From Rhodococcus wratislaviensis (GTDB lineage: Bacteria; Actinomycetota; Actinomycetes; Mycobacteriales; Mycobacteriaceae): 64,000 nt of DNA. Below the pieces are notes generated by a model, which saw nothing but the letters and a program-made list of their open reading frames with translations, ran no database searches and was not told the origin of the DNA. Shown piece by piece: positions 1-9,328 of the stretch. Position numbers and translations under genes: made by a program. Each line of letters begins with the position of its first letter. Position 1 is the stretch's first letter. Location: the NCBI RefSeq assembly GCF_900455735.1, contig NZ_UAUI01000017.1, forward strand, positions 16,055 through 80,054, given 5' to 3'.

Positions 1-1
1 C

Positions 2-730
2 GCGCAGGCGTCGGTGTACGAGGTGGCCAAGCTGCTCCCGCATTACGCGGGCACGCTCGTCGAAGCCGAGATCAAGGTGCTCGGCAAGCTCACCGAGGAG
101 CCCGAGCGGCCGTACGCGGTCGTGCTCGGTGGGTCGAAGGTGTCGGACAAGCTCGCGGTGATCGAGGCGCTGGCCCCCAAGGTCGACACCCTCGTCATCG
201 GTGGCGGCATGTACTACACGTTCCTGGCGGCGCAGGGCGTCTCGGTCGGCGACTCGCTGTGCGAGGAGTCGATGATCGACACGTGCAAGGCGCTGCTCGA
301 GCAGTACGCCGACGTGATCCACATCCCGCAGGACGTGGTCATCGCCGATTCGTTCTCGGCCGACGCCGAGTCGAAGATCGTCTCGGTACTCGAGATTCCG
401 GACGGCTGGATGGGTCTCGACATCGGACCGCAGTCGGTTCGCCGGTTCGCCGCGATCCTGACCAGCGCGAAGACCGTGTTCTGGAACGGCCCGATGGGCG
501 TGTTCGAGTTCGAGAAGTTCGCCGCGGGCACCAAGGGTGTCGCCGAGGCGATCATCGAGGCCACCGGGAAGGGCGCGTACAGCGTCGTCGGTGGCGGTGA
601 CTCCGCCGCGGCGGTGCGCCAGCTCGGTCTGCCCGAGGACGGGTTCTCGCACATCTCCACCGGTGGCGGCGCCTCCCTCGAGTACCTCGAGGGCAAGGAA
701 CTCCCCGGCATCGCAGTTCTGGAGGGCTGA
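2..730 (+). CDS. pgk: Phosphoglycerate kinase, 3' part
   Basis: The reading frame enters from the left edge and gives 242 residues, roughly the C-terminal 60% of a protein that is normally about 400 residues long. Phosphoglycerate kinase transfers the acyl phosphate of 1,3-bisphosphoglycerate to ADP in the cytosol. Visible landmarks are the GGSKVSDKL segment, the WNGPMGVFE segment and the C-terminal GGGDSAAA nucleotide-binding loop. The stop lies 3 nt before tpiA, so the two are almost certainly cotranscribed, as is usual for glycolytic gap-pgk-tpi operons. The GTG at 14 is internal to the gene and is not the true start, which lies outside the window. Confidence 0.97.
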   Translation, partial: AQASVYEVAKLLPHYAGTLVEAEIKVLGKLTEEPERPYAVVLGGSKVSDKLAVIEALAPKVDTLVIGGGMYYTFLAAQGVSVGDSLCEESMIDTCKALLEQYADVIHIPQDVVIADSFSADAESKIVSVLEIPDGWMGLDIGPQSVRRFAAILTSAKTVFWNGPMGVFEFEKFAAGTKGVAEAIIEATGKGAYSVVGGGDSAAAVRQLGLPEDGFSHISTGGGASLEYLEGKELPGIAVLEG

Positions 731-733
731 GGC

Positions 734-1519
734 ATGGCACGGAAGCCGCTGATCGCCGGCAACTGGAAGATGAATCTGAACCACCTCGAGGCCATCGCGC
801 TGGTTCAGAAGATCGCCTTCTCGCTCCCGGCGAAGTACTTCGACAAGGTCGACGTGACGGTGATCCCGCCGTTCACCGACATCCGCAGCGTGCAGACCCT
901 CGTCGAGGGCGACAAGCTCCTGCTCACCTACGGTGCGCAGGACGTGTCGGCCCAGGATTCGGGTGCGTACACCGGTGAGATCAGCGGCTCCATGCTGGCC
1001 AAGCTGGGCTGCACGTTCGTCGTCGTCGGGCACTCGGAGCGCCGGACCCTGCACTGCGAGGACAACGACACCGTGCTGGCCAAGACCAAGGCCGCGCTGA
1101 AGAACGGGATCACCCCGATCGTCTGCATCGGTGAGGGTCTCGACGTGCGCGAGGCCGGCGAGCACGTGTCCTACAACGTCGAACAGTTGCGGGGCTCGCT
1201 CGCCGGACTGTCCGCCGAGGACATCGCCAAGGTCGTCATCGCGTACGAGCCGGTGTGGGCCATCGGAACCGGTCGCGTGGCCAGTGCCGCGGACGCGCAG
1301 GAAGTGTGCGCCGCGATCCGCGCCACGCTCGGTGAGCTCGCCTCGCCGGACGTCGCGTCCGGTGTCCGCGTTCTCTACGGCGGTAGCGTCAACGCCAAGA
1401 ACGTCGGCGAGATCGTCGGTCAGACCGATGTGGACGGCGCCCTGGTGGGCGGCGCCTCACTGAAGGCCGACGAGTTCGCCACCCTGTCGGCGATCGCCGC
1501 GGGCGGACCTCTGCCGTAA
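734..1519 (+). CDS. tpiA: Triosephosphate isomerase
   Basis: A full-length 261-residue TIM-barrel enzyme interconverting dihydroxyacetone phosphate and glyceraldehyde 3-phosphate. The catalytic residues are in place: Asn10 and Lys12 in GNWKMN, His100 in VVGHSERR and Glu172 in [11 protein letters not shown], followed by the phosphate-binding YGGSVN loop. The ATG start follows the pgk stop by 3 nt. A long hairpin begins directly after the stop codon, which probably ends the glycolytic transcript or separates it from secG. Confidence 0.98.
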   Translation: MARKPLIAGNWKMNLNHLEAIALVQKIAFSLPAKYFDKVDVTVIPPFTDIRSVQTLVEGDKLLLTYGAQDVSAQDSGAYTGEISGSMLAKLGCTFVVVGHSERRTLHCEDNDTVLAKTKAALKNGITPIVCIGEGLDVREAGEHVSYNVEQLRGSLAGLSAEDIAKVVIAYEPVWAIGTGRVASAADAQEVCAAIRATLGELASPDVASGVRVLYGGSVNAKNVGEIVGQTDVDGALVGGASLKADEFATLSAIAAGGPLP

Positions 1520-1589
1520 GGCGCCTTCGGCGCCCGTGCGCCTTTCCGGCAGCGCTAGGTACCGGAAAGGCGCACGGGCGCGGAGCGCC
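1520..1589. repeat. Long inverted repeat after tpiA
   Basis: The arms 1530-1549 and 1562-1581 are perfectly complementary over 20 bp and enclose a 12-nt loop. Outer 5-bp arms at 1520-1524 and 1585-1589 extend the stem with a small internal bulge. There is no U-tract, so it is not a classical intrinsic terminator, although GC-rich actinobacterial terminators often lack one. The arm sequence resembles the outer arms of the nested palindrome at 32109-32251 (16 of 20 positions), and both are followed by a CGCGG(T)AGCGCCT-type tail, suggesting members of a dispersed family. Confidence 0.85.
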
Positions 1590-1644
1590 TGTAGGGTGTA
1601 CGAGGTCGTTGTTGTTCCTACTGGATGGGTGGACGTAGACAGAC

Positions 1645-1878
1645 ATGGAACTGTTTCTGGATATCTTGCTGGTGGTCACCAGCTTGCTGCTGATTCTGCT
1701 GGTGCTGCTGCACCGCGGTAAGGGCGGCGGTCTGTCCAGCCTGTTCGGCGGTGGCGTCCAGTCGAGCCTGTCCGGTTCCACCGTGGTCGAGAAGAACCTC
1801 GACCGGCTCACCGTCTTCACCGGCCTGATCTGGTTGATCGCCATCATCGGCATCGGCCTGGAGATCAAGTTCGGCTGA
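1645..1878 (+). CDS. secG: Preprotein translocase subunit SecG
   Basis: A 77-residue protein with two hydrophobic segments (about residues 4-22 and 52-72) separated by a glycine-rich loop (GKGGGLSSLFGGG), the standard layout of the SecG subunit of the SecYEG channel. The location between tpiA and ppc is conserved in actinobacteria (Rv1440 in M. tuberculosis). The ATG at 1645 gives a normal family length. Confidence 0.95.
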   Translation: MELFLDILLVVTSLLLILLVLLHRGKGGGLSSLFGGGVQSSLSGSTVVEKNLDRLTVFTGLIWLIAIIGIGLEIKFG

Positions 1879-1924
1879 TCGGCTTCATCATGCAGACGGG
1901 CCGTCACCGGTCGATACTGGATGA

Positions 1925-4681
1925 ATGATCGAAACCCCACGTGAGGCCACTGAACCACTCCGCGAAGACATTCGGCTCCTGGGCGGCATCCTCGGTCAGA
2001 TAGTGCGGGAACAGGCCGGGGACAGCGTCTTCGACCTCGTCGAGAAGGCCAGGGTCGAATCGTTCCGGGTTCGTCGTTCCGAAATCGACCGCGCAGATCT
2101 GGCGGACATGTTCACCCAGGTCTCCACGAGCGACACCATCCCCGTCATCCGGGCCTTCAGCCACTTCGCCCTGCTGGCGAATCTCGCCGAGGACATCCAC
2201 CGCGAACGCCGGCGCGCCGTCCACGTCGCCGCCGGTGAACCCGCCCCCGACAGCACGCTGACCGCCACGTTCGCCAAACTCGACGCCGCGCACCTCGGCA
2301 GCGACGTCGTCGCGGACGCGTTGCGCGGGGCGCTCGTGTCGCCGGTCATCACCGCCCATCCCACCGAGACCCGCCGCCGGACGGTGTTCGAGACCCAGTC
2401 CCGCATCACCGAGCTGATGCGCTACCGCGAGCGCACCGCCCTGACCGAGACCGAGACGGCCGACGTCGACGTCCGGCTGCGACGGCAGATCCTCACCCTG
2501 TGGCAGACCGCACTGATCCGGTTGTCGCGGTTGCGGATCCAGGACGAGATCGAGGTCGGACTGCGGTACTACGACGCCGCACTGTTCGAGGTCGTCCCGA
2601 AGATCAACGCCGAACTGCGCAGCGCCCTGCGATCGCGGTGGCCGGACGCGGATCTGGGCCGGGAGCCGATTCTGCGTCCCGGGTCGTGGATCGGCGGAGA
2701 CCGCGACGGCAACCCCTATGTCACCGACGAGGTGGTCCGGCAGGCCACCATCCGTGCCGCGGCCACCGCCCTCGAGCACCACCTCGGGGAACTCGAGACA
2801 CTCGAACGTGAACTGTCGATGTCGGCTCGCCTCGTCACCGTCACCCCCGCTCTCGACCTCCTGGCCGCGGCGTCGCAGGACGATTCCCCGTTCCGGGCCG
2901 ACGAGCCCTACCGGCGCGCGGTGCGGGGCATCCGGGGGCGTCTCACGGCCACCGCGCACCGCATTCTGGGTGAGGCACCCGATCACGGGCTCGACCTCGG
3001 GCTCGCACCGTACGACTCGCCACGGCAGATGCTCGACGAACTGGACGTCGTCGACGACTCCCTGCGGCGTGGCGGCGACGGCACCATCGCCGACGACGGG
3101 CTCGCGGGCCTGCGGGACTCGGTGGAGGTGTTCGGTTTCCACCTCTCCGGACTGGACATGCGGCAGAACTCGGACGTGCACGAGACCGTCGTCGCCGAGC
3201 TGCTGGCGTGGGCGGGCGTGCACGCCGACTACCCGTCGCTGTCCGAGGACGAGCGGGTGGAGTTGCTGTCGGCGGAGCTGTCCACCCGGCGACCACTGAC
3301 CACCGCGAACGCGGACTTCAGCGAGCTGACCACGAAGGAACTCGCCATTCTCCAGGCCGGCGCCGACGCGGTGCGGACCCTCGGTGCGGGCGCCGTGCCC
3401 AATTACATCATCAGCATGTGCACCTCCGTCAGCGACATGCTCGAGGCCGCCGTGCTGCTGAAGGAGGTGGGTCTGCTCGACCCCGGATCGGGGGAGGCGC
3501 CGTCCTGCCCGGTGGGGATCGTGCCGCTGTTCGAGACGATCGAGGACCTGCAGCAGGGGGCCGCCACGCTCGAGGCCACCCTCGAGGTGCCGATCTACCG
3601 GGCGCTGGTGACGTCGCGCGGCGACTCGCAGGAAGTGATGCTCGGGTACTCCGATTCCAACAAGGACGGCGGCTACCTGGCGGCCAACTGGGCGCTGTAC
3701 CGCGCCGAGCTGGATCTGGTCGACGCCGCCCGCAAGACGGGAATCCGGTTGCGGCTCTTCCACGGTCGCGGCGGCACCGTGGGTCGCGGCGGCGGCCCCA
3801 GCTACGAGGCGATCCTCGCGCAACCGCCCGGCGCGGTGGCCGGGTCGTTGCGGATCACCGAACAGGGTGAGGTGATCGCCGCCAAGTACGCGGAACCCCG
3901 CCTCGCGCAACGCAATCTGGAGACGCTGCTCGCCGCGACCCTCGAAGCCACCCTGCTCGACGTCGAGGGACTCGGCGACGACGCGGAACCGGCGTACCGC
4001 ATTCTCGACGAGCTCGCGGCGCTGGCCCGCCGCGCGTACGGCGAATTGGTGCACGAGACACCCGGATTCGTGGAGTACTTCGAGATGTCGACTCCGGTCG
4101 CGGAGATCGGTGCCCTCAACATCGGCAGCCGCCCCGCCTCACGGAAGCAGACCACGTCCATCTCCGATCTCCGGGCCATCCCGTGGGTGCTGTCGTGGAG
4201 CCAGTCCCGGGTCATGCTGCCCGGGTGGTACGGCACGGGTGCGGCGTTCGAGGAATGGACGCAGGGCGACCCCGAGCGGGTGGCCACGCTGTCCCGCCTG
4301 TACGAGACGTGGCCGTTCTTCCGGACCGTGCTGTCGAACCTGGCCATGGTGATGTCGAAGTCCGACATGGGTCTCGCGGCCCGCTACGCGGAACTGGTTC
4401 CCGACGAGGAACTCCGCCGGCGGGTGTTCGGCAAGATCGCCGAGGAACACGAGCGGACCATCCGGATGTACAAGGCGATCACCGGGAACGACACCCTGTT
4501 CGCCGACAACCCCGGTCTGGAGAGGTCGGTGCACAATCGGTTCCCGTACCTCGAGCCCCTCAACCACCTGCAGGTGGAACTGCTGCGCCGCTACCGGGCC
4601 GGGGACGACAGTGATCAGACGCGCCGCGGCATCCAGCTCACGATGAACGGGCTGGCGACCGCGCTGCGCAACAGCGGGTAG
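1925..4681 (+). CDS. ppc: Phosphoenolpyruvate carboxylase
   Basis: 918 residues, normal for the bacterial enzyme that carboxylates phosphoenolpyruvate to oxaloacetate and so refills the TCA cycle. The catalytic His is at about 145 in [11 protein letters not shown], the Lys loop at about 580 in [10 protein letters not shown], and the bicarbonate/PEP-binding glycine loop reads [14 protein letters not shown]. The C-terminus ends NSG, close to the conserved RNTG of the family. It is probably an independent unit or coupled to secG, 46 nt upstream, and converges on the pentose phosphate operon. Confidence 0.97.
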   Translation: MIETPREATEPLREDIRLLGGILGQIVREQAGDSVFDLVEKARVESFRVRRSEIDRADLADMFTQVSTSDTIPVIRAFSHFALLANLAEDIHRERRRAVHVAAGEPAPDSTLTATFAKLDAAHLGSDVVADALRGALVSPVITAHPTETRRRTVFETQSRITELMRYRERTALTETETADVDVRLRRQILTLWQTALIRLSRLRIQDEIEVGLRYYDAALFEVVPKINAELRSALRSRWPDADLGREPILRPGSWIGGDRDGNPYVTDEVVRQATIRAAATALEHHLGELETLERELSMSARLVTVTPALDLLAAASQDDSPFRADEPYRRAVRGIRGRLTATAHRILGEAPDHGLDLGLAPYDSPRQMLDELDVVDDSLRRGGDGTIADDGLAGLRDSVEVFGFHLSGLDMRQNSDVHETVVAELLAWAGVHADYPSLSEDERVELLSAELSTRRPLTTANADFSELTTKELAILQAGADAVRTLGAGAVPNYIISMCTSVSDMLEAAVLLKEVGLLDPGSGEAPSCPVGIVPLFETIEDLQQGAATLEATLEVPIYRALVTSRGDSQEVMLGYSDSNKDGGYLAANWALYRAELDLVDAARKTGIRLRLFHGRGGTVGRGGGPSYEAILAQPPGAVAGSLRITEQGEVIAAKYAEPRLAQRNLETLLAATLEATLLDVEGLGDDAEPAYRILDELAALARRAYGELVHETPGFVEYFEMSTPVAEIGALNIGSRPASRKQTTSISDLRAIPWVLSWSQSRVMLPGWYGTGAAFEEWTQGDPERVATLSRLYETWPFFRTVLSNLAMVMSKSDMGLAARYAELVPDEELRRRVFGKIAEEHERTIRMYKAITGNDTLFADNPGLERSVHNRFPYLEPLNHLQVELLRRYRAGDDSDQTRRGIQLTMNGLATALRNSG

Positions 4682-5001
4682 CGCGCCGGTTCCCGCGTCC
4701 CGCGAGAAGCGAGTGAACTTTCTTGCGGGGCGGGGGAACCGAACCGTCCGTCGCTGCGTCAAAACGGGAAAGAGCACGAACGTTTCCGAGACGAAGTGGG
4801 GCGACGGATGAGGCGTTGCGCGGGCAACCCGGACTACTGGCGCGGGGGAGTGGGACGGCGGGGGACGAGCGCGGCGAGCCCGCGTCGGGCCGGTCGGATC
4901 GTCACCGAATGCCGGGTCACCCGGTCACCGATCGAGCGGGACCCTCGGTCGCCCGCCGGGTTGCCGGCGGACGACGACGAGGACCCCGTCGGATGACAGC
5001 G
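4682..5001. other. 320-bp convergent gap after ppc
   Basis: No convincing gene was seen. The only short open frames (for example one at 4796-4996) are arginine-rich and lack a plausible ribosome site or family resemblance. The first part carries a terminator-like hairpin at 4688-4740. The rest, up to the pgl stop at 5002, is unremarkable GC-rich sequence between two converging transcripts. Confidence 0.6.
4688..4740 (+). terminator. Imperfect terminator hairpin downstream of ppc
   Basis: The arms 4688-4703 and 4725-4740 pair with two mismatches over 16 bp, with a 21-nt loop. The structure starts 7 nt after the ppc stop and lies between convergent genes, a natural place for a bidirectional stop. 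There is no T-run. Confidence 0.55.
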
Positions 5002-5745
5002 TCAGCCCGGCAGCCGGGACGCGGCCGACGTGTCGAGCAGCCACCGGGTGGCCGACAGTCCGCGCGCCCCGGATGCCGGGATCTCGACGGGCGGAGCGCC
5101 CGCGATCGCGGCGGCCACGGCCTCGGCCTTGGCGTCGCCCGCCACGACGAGCCACACCTCGTCGGCGTGCCGGACAGCGGGCAGGGTCAGCGTGACCCGC
5201 ACCGGCGGCGGCTTGGGGGAGTCCGTCACCGCGACGACGAACCGGTGCTCCTCGCGTACCGCGTCGGTGTCGGGGAACAGCGAATTGACGTGTCCCTCAC
5301 CGCCCATGCCGAGCAGGTGGACATCGAAGACCGGAACCTGCTTGCCGTCGGCGTGGGCCCCGAGCACCTGCGCGTACGCGACGGCAGCCGCCTCCGGATC
5401 GTTCTCGTAGATGCCGTCGGCGACGGGCATGGTGTGCACCCGGTCGGGGTCGACGTCGACGTGGTCGAGCAGTGCGGCCCGCGCCTGCACGTCGTTGCGT
5501 TCCGGGTCGCCGGCCGGCAGGAAGCGCTCGTCACCCCAGTAGATGTCGATCGCGCGCCAGTCGATGTCGCCTGGGTTCTCCCGCACCTTCTCGAGCAGCC
5601 CGATCCCGGTGCCGCCTCCGGTGAGGACCACCGACGCCGTACCACGGTCCTTCTGGGCGGCGACGACGGTGGCGACGAACCGCTCCGCGGCCCTCGTCAC
5701 CAGCGTGTCGGTGTCGGGGTGGACTTCTACATGGATGTCACTCAT
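5002..5745 (-). CDS. pgl: 6-phosphogluconolactonase
   Basis: 247 residues of the DevB/glucosamine-6-phosphate isomerase-like fold, hydrolysing 6-phosphogluconolactone in the oxidative pentose phosphate pathway. The typical stretches LTGGGTG, YWGDERFLP and LLGMGGEGHVNSLFP are present. It is the last gene of the tkt-tal-zwf-opcA-pgl operon and its ATG overlaps the end of opcA by 8 nt, which suggests translational coupling. It corresponds to Rv1445c (devB). Confidence 0.96.
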   Translation of the reverse strand: MSDIHVEVHPDTDTLVTRAAERFVATVVAAQKDRGTASVVLTGGGTGIGLLEKVRENPGDIDWRAIDIYWGDERFLPAGDPERNDVQARAALLDHVDVDPDRVHTMPVADGIYENDPEAAAVAYAQVLGAHADGKQVPVFDVHLLGMGGEGHVNSLFPDTDAVREEHRFVVAVTDSPKPPPVRVTLTLPAVRHADEVWLVVAGDAKAEAVAAAIAGAPPVEIPASGARGLSATRWLLDTSAASRLPG

Positions 5746-6649
5746 AGGTCACCTTCGTCAGCCCGGCGAGTGCGGTCTCGTAGACCTCGTCGGCGTCGAG
5801 CCTGCGTAGTTCTTCGGCCAGGCACTCGCTCGTTTCCCGCCTGCGGAGCGCGACCCGCGCATCGGGTTTGCCGGTACGTGTCAGCGTCGCCGTGGTGCCG
5901 GTCTGGGGGCGGCTGATGGTCAGAGCACCACCGTCGGCGAAGTTGATCTCCACGAACAGCGGGCCGACCCGCCGGGTGACGGGGACGTCGACGCGGCTCG
6001 CCAACCACCCCGCGATCATGTCGACGGCGGGCTCGTCCACCAGCCCGGACACCACAGCGGACGTGATCGGCGAGTGCGGCGGCTGATCGACGGCCGAGGT
6101 CAGGAGCGCACGCCAGTAGGTGATGCGACTCCAGGCCAGGTCCGAGTCACCGGACGAGTACGACGCGAGGCGGCTCTTGATCTCGGCGGCCGGATCCGCG
6201 CGATCGGTCGCGTCGGTGATGCGGCGGATCGCCAGCTTGCCCACCGGGTCCTCGGCGGGGACCTCCGGGGCCGTCTCCGGCCACCACACGACGACGGGAG
6301 TGTCGGGGAGGAGGAACGGCACCACCACGCTGCTCTCGTGGTCGGCGAGTTCGCCGAACAGGCGGAGCACGACGACCTCCGACGCACCGGCGTCGCCGCC
6401 GACGCGGATCTGCGCGTCCAGGCGGGGTTCCGCGTCACGGGACCCCCAGGCGACGACGATGACGCGGCACGGATGCTCCCGGCTCGCCTCGTTGGCGGCG
6501 TCGATGATGTCCTCCGAGTACTCACTGTCGCGGGTGCATACCACCAGCGTGAGGACTCGTCCCAGGGTCACTGCGCCGCCGGTCTTGCGCACCTCCACCA
6601 GTTTCTTGTTGACCTGTCCGGTGGTGGTCGCGGGAATGTCGATGATCAT
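5738..6649 (-). CDS. opcA: Glucose-6-phosphate dehydrogenase assembly protein OpcA
   Basis: 303 residues, full length for the actinobacterial/cyanobacterial OpcA family, which binds glucose-6-phosphate dehydrogenase and supports its assembly or activity. It starts MIIDIPATTTGQVNKKL and contains the central VVWWPE segment seen in the family. The ATG directly abuts the zwf stop (no intervening base), so the partner proteins are probably made together. It is homologous to Rv1446c. Confidence 0.95.
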   Translation of the reverse strand: MIIDIPATTTGQVNKKLVEVRKTGGAVTLGRVLTLVVCTRDSEYSEDIIDAANEASREHPCRVIVVAWGSRDAEPRLDAQIRVGGDAGASEVVVLRLFGELADHESSVVVPFLLPDTPVVVWWPETAPEVPAEDPVGKLAIRRITDATDRADPAAEIKSRLASYSSGDSDLAWSRITYWRALLTSAVDQPPHSPITSAVVSGLVDEPAVDMIAGWLASRVDVPVTRRVGPLFVEINFADGGALTISRPQTGTTATLTRTGKPDARVALRRRETSECLAEELRRLDADEVYETALAGLTKVTYE

Positions 6650-8194
6650 CTACGGCCTTCTCCATTCGCGACCGGTACGGTGCATCATTTCGTCTGCCGA
6701 CGGCGGGCCCCACGTGCCGGCCTCGTACGGTTCCGGCCTGCCGCCCGCAGCCCAGTGCCCGAGCGCGGGGTCGAGGATCTCCCAGGACAGTTCGACCTCG
6801 GCGTTCACGGGGAACAGCGAGGGCTCACCGAGGAGTACGTCGAGGATGAGGCGCTCGTACGCCTCGGGCGACGACTCCGTGAACGCCTGACCGTAGCTGA
6901 AGTCCATGTTGACGTCGCGGACTTCCATGCTCGACCCCGGCACCTTGGACCCGAACCGCATGGTCACACCCTCGTCCGGCTGCACCCGGATGACGAGGGC
7001 GTTCTGCCCCAGTTCCTCGGTCATCGTCTGATCGAACGGCAGATGCGGTGCGCGCTTGAAGATCACGGCGATCTCGGTGACCCGGCGGCCGAGCCGCTTC
7101 CCGGTGCGGAGGTAGAACGGCACCCCCGCCCAGCGGCGGGTGTCGACCTCGAGGGTGATGGCCGCGAACGTCTCCGTGGTGGAGTCCTTCGAGAACCCTT
7201 CCTCCTCCAGCAGTCCGACCACCCGGGTACCGCCCTGCCAGCCGCCCGCGTACTGGCCGCGTGCCGTGGTCTCGTCGAGCGGCTGGGCGAGCCTGGTGGC
7301 GGAGAGCACCTTGATCTTCTCCGCCTGCAACTCGGACGGTTCGAAGCTGATCGGCTCCTCCATCGCGGTGAATGCGAGAAGTTGCAGCAGATGATTCTGG
7401 ATGACGTCGCGCGCCGCCCCGATGCCGTCGTAATACCCGGCGCGTCCACCGAGACCGATGTCCTCGGCCATGGTGATCTGGACGTGATCCACGTAGTGGG
7501 CGTTCCAGATCGGATCGAACAACTGGTTCGCGAAGCGCAACGCCAGAATGTTCTGGACGGTCTCCTTGCCGAGGTAATGGTCGATCCGGAAGACCGTGTC
7601 CTCCGGGAAGACCTCGTTCACGACCGCGTTGAGCTCGCGTGCGCTCTCGAGGTCGTGACCGAACGGCTTCTCGATGACCACCCGGCGCCACTGGTCGTCG
7701 TTCGACTGCGCGAGACCGGCCTCGGACAGCTGCTTCAGGACCACCGGGAACGCGTCCGGCGGAATCGCGAGATAGAACCCGTGATTGCCGCCGGTCCCGC
7801 GTTCGCGTTCGAGCGTCCCGAGAGTGTTGGCCAGTTCCTGGAAGGCGGCCGGGTCGTCGAAGCTGCCCTTGACGAAACGCAGGCCCTCCGACAGTCGCTC
7901 CCAGACGTCCTCCCGGAACGGGGTGCGGGAATGGTCGCGCACGGCATCGTGGACGATCTTGCCGAAGTCCTCGTCCGACCAATCCCTGCGGGCGAACCCG
8001 ACGAGAGCGAACCCGGGCGGCAGAAGACCACGATTGGCCAGATCGTAGATGGCGGGCATCAACTTGCGCCGGGCCAGGTCGCCGGTGACACCGAAGATCA
8101 CCAGCGCACACGGCCCGGCGATGCGTGGTAGGCGCTTGTCCCTACCGTCGCGGAGTGGATTGACCCAATCGTCTGACGCTGCGGGCTCGCTCAC
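6650..8194 (-). CDS. zwf: Glucose-6-phosphate 1-dehydrogenase
   Basis: 514 residues; oxidises glucose 6-phosphate to 6-phosphogluconolactone with reduction of NAD(P)+. The N-terminal dinucleotide fingerprint GVTGDLARRKLMPA and the substrate/catalytic signature RIDHYLGKE are both present. The chosen GTG at 8194 leaves a 3-nt gap to tal. The genes for its assembly factor and the next pathway enzyme follow immediately. It is homologous to zwf2 (Rv1447c). Confidence 0.97.
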   Translation of the reverse strand: MSEPAASDDWVNPLRDGRDKRLPRIAGPCALVIFGVTGDLARRKLMPAIYDLANRGLLPPGFALVGFARRDWSDEDFGKIVHDAVRDHSRTPFREDVWERLSEGLRFVKGSFDDPAAFQELANTLGTLERERGTGGNHGFYLAIPPDAFPVVLKQLSEAGLAQSNDDQWRRVVIEKPFGHDLESARELNAVVNEVFPEDTVFRIDHYLGKETVQNILALRFANQLFDPIWNAHYVDHVQITMAEDIGLGGRAGYYDGIGAARDVIQNHLLQLLAFTAMEEPISFEPSELQAEKIKVLSATRLAQPLDETTARGQYAGGWQGGTRVVGLLEEEGFSKDSTTETFAAITLEVDTRRWAGVPFYLRTGKRLGRRVTEIAVIFKRAPHLPFDQTMTEELGQNALVIRVQPDEGVTMRFGSKVPGSSMEVRDVNMDFSYGQAFTESSPEAYERLILDVLLGEPSLFPVNAEVELSWEILDPALGHWAAGGRPEPYEAGTWGPPSADEMMHRTGREWRRP

Positions 8195-8197
8195 GTA

Positions 8198-9322
8198 TCA
8201 GCTCTTCTGCCCTGCTGCGCGCAGCTGCTCCGCGGTGGCCTCCAGGAGCTCGGTCCAGGACACCTCGAACTTGTCGACGCCCTCGTCCTCGAGGACCTTG
8301 AACACGTCGGTGAGGTCGATGCCGACGGCGCTGAGCTTGTCGAACACCTCCTGCGACTCGACCGCGGTGCCGGACACCGTGTCGCCGGCGACCTCACCGT
8401 GATCGGCGAACGCGTCGAGAGTCTTCTCCGGCATCGTGTTCACGGTGTTCGGAGCCACCAGTTCGGCGACGTACAGAGTGTCGGGGTAATCGGGGTTCTT
8501 GACTCCCGTCGACGCCCAGAGCGCGCGCTGCGGGCGCGCACCGTCGGACAGCAGACCCTGGAACCGCGGCTGCACCTCGAAAATCTGCTGGTACGCGGCG
8601 TACGCCAGGCGGGCGTTGGCGACGGCGGCCTGGCCGCGCAGCTCCAGCGCCTCGGGGGTGCCGATCTTGTCGAGCCGCTTGTCGATCTCCGTGTCGACAC
8701 GGGAGACGAAGAACGAGGCCACCGAGTGGATGCGGGACAGGTCGTGACCGGCCGCCTTCGCCGCCTCGAGGCCGTCCAGGTACGCGCCCATGACGAGTTC
8801 GTAGCGCTCCACCGAGAAGATCAGCGTGACGTTGACGCTGATCCCCTCACCGAGCACCTTGGCGATGGCCGGGATACCGGCCTCGGTGGCCGGAATCTTG
8901 ATGAACAGGTTGGGGCGGTCGACGATCTTCCACAGTTCGACGGCCTGCGCGACCGTCTTGTCGGCGTCGTGCGCGAGGCGCGGGTCGACCTCGATGGACA
9001 CCCGGCCGTCGACGCCGTGGCTCGCCTCGAACTGCGGGGCGAGAACGTCGCAGGCGGCGCGCACGTCGTCGGTGGTCACCGTGCGGATGGTGGCCTCGAC
9101 GTCGGCACCGCGCTCGGCGAGCTCCCGGACCTGTGCGTCGTAGACGTGGCCCTTGCTGAGTGCGGCCTGGAAGATCGACGGGTTGGTGGTGACACCGACG
9201 ACGGACTTGGTCGCGACGAGCTCGGCGAGGTTGCCGGACTCGATGCGGTCACGGGAGAGGTCGTCGAGCCACACCGACACGCCTGCTTCGGAGAGCTTCT
9301 GGAGGTTGGGGTTCTGAGTCAT
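8198..9322 (-). CDS. tal: Transaldolase
   Basis: 374 residues, the longer actinobacterial class of transaldolase, moving dihydroxyacetone units between sugar phosphates in the non-oxidative pentose phosphate pathway. The Schiff-base lysine is in NLFIKIPAT, preceded by the SIEVDPRLA strand, and the substrate-binding region with [17 protein letters not shown] follows. It lies 6 nt after tkt and 3 nt before zwf, in one operon. Confidence 0.97.
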   Translation of the reverse strand: MTQNPNLQKLSEAGVSVWLDDLSRDRIESGNLAELVATKSVVGVTTNPSIFQAALSKGHVYDAQVRELAERGADVEATIRTVTTDDVRAACDVLAPQFEASHGVDGRVSIEVDPRLAHDADKTVAQAVELWKIVDRPNLFIKIPATEAGIPAIAKVLGEGISVNVTLIFSVERYELVMGAYLDGLEAAKAAGHDLSRIHSVASFFVSRVDTEIDKRLDKIGTPEALELRGQAAVANARLAYAAYQQIFEVQPRFQGLLSDGARPQRALWASTGVKNPDYPDTLYVAELVAPNTVNTMPEKTLDAFADHGEVAGDTVSGTAVESQEVFDKLSAVGIDLTDVFKVLEDEGVDKFEVSWTELLEATAEQLRAAGQKS

Positions 9323-9328
9323 GGCGGT

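Noticed and set aside
4796..4996. Possible 66-residue gene between ppc and pgl
   Set aside because: The composition is Arg/Gly-rich, no good ribosome site is present, and it lies in a convergent gap with a terminator-like hairpin.
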